DNA of 9,576 nt. It comes from Pseudomonadota bacterium. GTDB taxonomy: Bacteria; Pseudomonadota; Alphaproteobacteria; Rhizobiales; Devosiaceae. The stretch is taken from contig JAEYTY010000078.1 of NCBI GenBank assembly GCA_023433775.1, positions 1-9,576 on the forward strand, written 5' to 3'. The notes beneath the pieces are model-generated. The model was given only the letters and a program-made list of their open reading frames with translations. It had not been told where the DNA came from and made no database searches. The position numbers were made by a program, and so were the translations under genes. Below, one piece after another: positions 6,871 to 9,576 of the stretch; position 1 is the first letter of the stretch, and the number at the start of each line of letters is the position of its first letter.

Positions 6871-7278
6871 GTGATACGGCTATGCGCCGGGCTGGCTCTT
6901 GCGCTTGGCCTGGCATTTGGCGCCGCGCCGGCACTGGCGCAGCCCATTGCCAATCCGGTGGCAACCTTTGCCGGGCTCGACAAGATCACCGGCCGCATTA
7001 CCCGCTTCGATGTCTATATCGACGAGACCGTGCTGTTTGGCGCTTTGGAGATGACCCCGCGCGCCTGCTATAATCGCTCGGCCAATGACACGCTGCAACG
7101 CACCTCGGCCTTCCTCGAAGTCGACCAGCGTGGGCTTGATGGCAGCAGCGAGCGCATTTTTACCGGCTGGATGTTTGCCGACAGTCCGGCGCTGAATGCC
7201 ATCGATCATGCCATTTATGACATCTGGCTGATCGAGTGCAAAACCAGCACCAATGTAAAGCCGCCTGATCAACGCTAA
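6871..7278 (+). CDS. DUF2155 secreted protein
   Basis: A 135-residue protein with an N-terminal signal peptide: MIRL, a hydrophobic stretch of Ala/Leu/Gly, and a likely signal peptidase I site after PALA at residue 23. The mature part has the alphaproteobacterial DUF2155 pattern, including TGRITRFDVYIDETVLFGALEMTPRACY (40-67) and FTGWMFADSPALNAIDHAIYDIWLIECK (97-124). C66 and C123 are its mature cysteines and could form a disulfide in the periplasm. The function of the family is not known. I chose the GTG at 6871 because it starts exactly before the signal peptide; an in-frame ATG at 6763 lies inside the NDUFA12 gene and would bury the signal. The Shine-Dalgarno is weak, so translation may depend on coupling with the gene 37 bases upstream. 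I recall DUF2155 and NDUFA12 genes as frequent neighbours in this order of bacteria. Confidence 0.88.
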   Translation: MIRLCAGLALALGLAFGAAPALAQPIANPVATFAGLDKITGRITRFDVYIDETVLFGALEMTPRACYNRSANDTLQRTSAFLEVDQRGLDGSSERIFTGWMFADSPALNAIDHAIYDIWLIECKTSTNVKPPDQR

Positions 7279-7415
7279 ATATTCGCCAGCCCCTGTCGAA
7301 CCCGTTCGGCCTCCGTCGTCGTGAGACGAATGGATGGAGATCCGTGGGAGGAAGGTCTTGCCCCGCTTGGGCAGGTGGCCTGCGCCCGGATCGATGGAAA
7401 GAAGGGAAACCCGCC
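7279..7415. other. Intergenic region with a 12-base palindrome
   Basis: The 137 bases between the DUF2155 stop and the GyrI-like start hold a perfect palindrome CGAAC-CC-GTTCG at 7297-7308 and a short dyad TGCCC/GGGCA near 7363-7377. I see no T-tract terminator and no strong sigma-70 hexamers. The palindrome is of operator size and could control the downstream gene, but nothing else supports this. Confidence 0.3.
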
Positions 7416-7913
7416 ATGATGACAGAGCCTGAAATTTTTCAGCGCCCGGCCCAGAACTATATCTATGTGACCTTCACCGTGCCGATGACAGACATGCAAA
7501 GGCCCGCCAATGAGGGCTTTCCGCAGATCTTTGCCCATGTCGGCACGCATGGTCTCACGCCCATCGGCCCGGCCTTTTACAATTTCCGCCGCATCAATAT
7601 GGCTGAAACGCTGGATGTTGAGGCCGGCGTGGCGGTGGACGCGCCGGCGCCCGAGGAGGGCAATGTGAAGGCAGGGACCTTGCCGGGCGGCCGCTTTGTC
7701 CGAACCGTCTGGCATGGGCATCCGGATGAGCTGAAATCGGTGACCGGAAAGCTCATCGACTGGGTCGCCGAGTCCGGAGAAAAATTCGATATGGAGACGC
7801 GCGGGCCGGACGACTTCTTCGCGTGCCGGCTGGAGCTCTATGAATCCGACCCGACCGAAGTGCCGAATATGGACGAATGGGTGACCGTGCTGGAGTTCAA
7901 GCTTGCGGACTAG
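7416..7913 (+). CDS. GyrI-like small-molecule-binding domain protein
   Basis: A 165-residue protein that matches the GyrI-like (SHS2-type) effector-binding fold, also found as the ligand domain of AraC- and MerR-type regulators. Features include YIYVTFTVPM near the start (15-24), HVGTHGLTPIGPAFYNFRRI (41-60), GTLPGGRFVRTVWHGHPDEL (87-106) and the C-terminal ELYESDPTEVPNMDEWVTVLEFKL (140-163), the family's usual ending. There is no helix-turn-helix region, so it is a stand-alone domain; such proteins bind hydrophobic or cationic small molecules, or DNA gyrase in the case of E. coli GyrI. The ATG at 7416 is preceded by AAGGGA at 8 bases; an upstream in-frame ATG at 7344 lacks such a site. It ends 3 bases from the stop of the convergent phosphotransferase gene. 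The ligand is unknown. Confidence 0.8.
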   Translation: MMTEPEIFQRPAQNYIYVTFTVPMTDMQRPANEGFPQIFAHVGTHGLTPIGPAFYNFRRINMAETLDVEAGVAVDAPAPEEGNVKAGTLPGGRFVRTVWHGHPDELKSVTGKLIDWVAESGEKFDMETRGPDDFFACRLELYESDPTEVPNMDEWVTVLEFKLAD

Positions 7914-7916
7914 GCA

Positions 7917-8693
7917 TCAGAACATTTCGTCGAGGGCGCAGTAATAGCGATATTTCGCTTCGTCCCATTCGGCACCATAAGAGGCGAGGAATGCCGGAAT
8001 GTGTTCCTCGCCGCATTCATGGGCGACGCTGCGGCAGGCCAGCGCCAGGTCCTGCCAGACATCGGCCAGGCCGAGGCGTCCGCAATCGATGAGGCCCGAA
8101 AAGCGGTCATCCTCGGCAAGGATATTTGGGGTTGATATATCGCCATGGGTGACGATGCGGTCGCCCTCGGCCGGGCGATTGGCCTGGAGCCAGTCGAGCA
8201 CCTGCCGCCCTGTCCAGCCTTTGCGCTCTTCGTCGAAATCACTTTCGTCGACAAGACCGGCGGCAAGGCGCGCCTCGGCGGCGGCGAGGCGGGCGTCGAG
8301 GCTGTGGTCAAAGGGGCATTGGGTGGGGTCGAGCGCGTGGAGGCGCCGTAGCCCCTGCGCTACAATGCGACAGAACTGGCCCCGATCACCCTCATAATGG
8401 GTGAGGTCCTGGCCGGGAACGGCGGTCATCAACAGCCAGAGCCGATCAAGACCCTGCTCGGCGTCGACGACACGGGGCGCCTTGAACCCCATTTTCGTCA
8501 GCCAGTTGAGCCGCTCGATTTCGCCGGCCAGTTCGCTGAGCTCGCCAAGTGGTTCGGACTTGAGAAAAACCGAGGTGTCCGCGCTGAGGTCAATGCGCCA
8601 GACCTGGGCCGGCGACTCCCCGATATGGATCGGCGTCCAGGCGCGGTCGCGCAGCGGGCTGAGGCTTTCGGGCAGGTCATTGGGGATCGTCAT
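7917..8693 (-). CDS. APH(3')-like aminoglycoside phosphotransferase
   Basis: A 258-residue cytosolic kinase of the aminoglycoside 3'-phosphotransferase type (about 264 residues in known enzymes). Visible features are the nucleotide-binding lysine K45 in VFLKSE, a helix-C glutamate near E58, the catalytic loop VTHGDISTPN (181-190) with D185 and N190, the metal-binding D203 in IDCGRLGLAD, and a C-terminus ending ALDEMF, close to the LLDEFF ending of APH(3')-II. All catalytic residues expected of an active enzyme are present. Known family members phosphorylate kanamycin and neomycin; whether this one does, or acts on a metabolic substrate, cannot be told from sequence. Its ATG overlaps the aat stop by 4 bases (ATGA), so the two are translationally coupled and probably belong to an accC-led transcript. 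GC matches the neighbours and no mobile element flanks it, so it looks resident rather than recently acquired. Confidence 0.88.
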   Translation of the reverse strand: MTIPNDLPESLSPLRDRAWTPIHIGESPAQVWRIDLSADTSVFLKSEPLGELSELAGEIERLNWLTKMGFKAPRVVDAEQGLDRLWLLMTAVPGQDLTHYEGDRGQFCRIVAQGLRRLHALDPTQCPFDHSLDARLAAAEARLAAGLVDESDFDEERKGWTGRQVLDWLQANRPAEGDRIVTHGDISTPNILAEDDRFSGLIDCGRLGLADVWQDLALACRSVAHECGEEHIPAFLASYGAEWDEAKYRYYCALDEMF

Positions 8694-9325
8694 TGATGAT
8701 GGTTCCAGGCGTGCCAGTCGGCGTCCCGCCCGGTGGCGCGGGCGAGCCGGTCTTCATATTCGGCACGTGATATTTCGACGCCGCCAAGCGAGGCAAGGTG
8801 GGGCGTGAGGAATTGGGTGTCGAGCAGTTCAAAACCGCCGGCATTGAGCCGCTCGACCAGATGCGCCATCGCCATTTTGGAGGCGTCGGTGCGGCGGCGG
8901 AACATGGATTCGCCAAAAAACGCCGCGCCGATGGCGAGGCCATAGAGCCCGCCGACGAGGTCCACGCCGTCCCAGACTTCGACCGTATGGGCAATGCCGC
9001 GGCGGAAGAGCTCGCCATAGACCGAGCGGATGGTGGCATTGATCCAGGTCGAATTGCGGTCTTCGCCTTCGGTGGCACAGCCATGGATGATGCCATCCCA
9101 GTCTGTGTCGACGCGGATTTGCCAGCCGGACTTGCGCATCGCCTTGCGGAGGCTCCGGCTGGCGTGAAAACCATCGAGCGGGATGATGCCGCGCTGTTCG
9201 GGGCTGACCCAGAACAGGTTCTCGTCCGCAGCGTCCTCGGCCATGGGGAAAATGCCCGAGCGATAGGCGCGCACGATCAGTTCGGGCGTGATGTCGACGG
9301 CAAAGGGATCAGTGCGGCGGGCCAT
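8690..9325 (-). CDS. aat: Leucyl/phenylalanyl-tRNA-protein transferase
   Basis: A 211-residue cytosolic enzyme that transfers Leu or Phe from aminoacyl-tRNA to proteins with N-terminal Arg or Lys, marking them for ClpS/ClpAP degradation by the N-end rule. The family order is clear: ITPELIVRAYRSGIFPMAE (12-30), FWVSPEQRGIIPLDGFHASRSLRK (38-61), STWIN (92-96), HTVEVWDGVDLVGGLYGLAIGAAFFGESMF (113-142) and LLDTQFLTPHLASLGG (168-182). It is somewhat shorter than the E. coli enzyme (234), as is usual in alphaproteobacteria. I chose the ATG at 9325 (MARRTDPF) because the family's conserved part starts there; the frame stays open to 9400, but that would run back into accC. No Shine-Dalgarno precedes the ATG: the bases just before it are the T-tract of a terminator hairpin. 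It overlaps the phosphotransferase gene by 4 bases. Confidence 0.95.
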   Translation of the reverse strand: MARRTDPFAVDITPELIVRAYRSGIFPMAEDAADENLFWVSPEQRGIIPLDGFHASRSLRKAMRKSGWQIRVDTDWDGIIHGCATEGEDRNSTWINATIRSVYGELFRRGIAHTVEVWDGVDLVGGLYGLAIGAAFFGESMFRRRTDASKMAMAHLVERLNAGGFELLDTQFLTPHLASLGGVEISRAEYEDRLARATGRDADWHAWNHHQ

Positions 9326-9328
9326 GTC

Positions 9329-9358
9329 AAAAAAGATAAGGGGCGCATCAGCGCCCCT
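9329..9358 (-). terminator. Intrinsic terminator between accC and aat
   Basis: On the minus strand an 8-base stem (arms 9351-9358 and 9339-9346: GGGGCGC with GCGCCCC plus an A-T pair) closes a 4-base loop and is followed by TTATCTTTTTT. This is a classical rho-independent terminator placed 5 bases after the accC stop. Its T-tract ends 3 bases before the aat ATG, so it should reduce read-through into aat and may act as an attenuator. Confidence 0.8.
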
Positions 9359-9363
9359 CAAGC

Positions 9364-9576
9364 TCACACCTTGTTTTCGGCCAGGTATTTTTCCAGCCAA
9401 TGGATGTCGTAATTGCCGGCCAACACGTCCTTTTCCTTCAGCAGGCGCTGGAAGAGGGGCAGGGTGGTCTTGACGCCATCAATGACGAATTCATCCACGG
9501 CGCGGCTGAGGCGCTTGAGGCACTCTTCGCGGGTGCGGCCATAGACGATCAGCTTGCCGATCAGCGAGTCATAATA
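9364..9576 (-). CDS. accC: Biotin carboxylase subunit of acetyl-CoA carboxylase (C-terminal 70 residues)
   Basis: The window edge cuts this gene; only the last 70 codons and the TGA at 9366-9364 are inside. The visible protein starts YYDSLIGKLIVYGRTREECL and continues with RAVDEFVIDGVKTTLPLF and NYDIHWLEKYL, the conserved C-terminal region of AccC. The enzyme carboxylates biotin on AccB with ATP and bicarbonate, the first half of malonyl-CoA synthesis for fatty acids. The ATP-grasp part and the start lie outside, and accB is expected just upstream of it. It is followed by an intrinsic terminator and then aat on the same strand. Confidence 0.95.
   Translation of the reverse strand, partial: YYDSLIGKLIVYGRTREECLKRLSRAVDEFVIDGVKTTLPLFQRLLKEKDVLAGNYDIHWLEKYLAENKV

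Overview
The window looks like a chromosomal segment of an alphaproteobacterium, probably of the Hyphomicrobiales and possibly close to Devosia. That placement is my inference from protein families and control sites, not from a database search. The pointers are an NDUFA12-type complex I accessory subunit, a DUF2155 protein, a long adenosylcobalamin-dependent ribonucleotide reductase (NrdJ) with the C-terminal cysteine tail, high GC in most genes, and, between genes, a full CtrA-type site (TTAA-N7-TTAACC) close to a cluster of GANTC (CcrM) sites.

Layout, left to right. Positions 1-99 hold no gene I can support. Positions 100-759 (minus) encode an ImmA/IrrE-type zinc peptidase with an unusual C-terminal cysteine cluster; it is AT-richer than its neighbours and coupled to the stop of nrdJ. 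Positions 765-4505 (minus) encode NrdJ. Positions 4506-5069 are a 564-base gap without a supported gene. The gap carries the CtrA-like site, four GANTC sites, a DnaA-box-like 9-mer, nested inverted repeats that could form competing hairpins, and a hairpin near the nrdJ start. Positions 5070-6290 (minus) encode an MFS transporter.

Divergent from it, on the plus strand, are an NDUFA12-family protein (6387-6833), a secreted DUF2155 protein (6871-7278) and a GyrI-like small-molecule-binding protein (7416-7913). These converge, with 3 bases between stops, on a minus-strand group that enters from the right edge: the end of accC (biotin carboxylase, 9364-9576), a hairpin-plus-T-tract terminator (9329-9358), aat (leucyl/phenylalanyl-tRNA-protein transferase, 8690-9325) and an APH(3')-like aminoglycoside phosphotransferase (7917-8693) that overlaps aat by 4 bases.

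Most genes are housekeeping: deoxynucleotide supply, fatty acid synthesis, N-end-rule tagging and respiratory complex I. The parts most worth a second look are the control region upstream of nrdJ, which suggests cell-cycle-linked control of a DNA-precursor enzyme; the foreign-looking nrdJ 3' end plus peptidase gene; the phosphotransferase coupled to aat; and the terminator pressed against the aat start codon. I did not find a clearly new multi-gene system.
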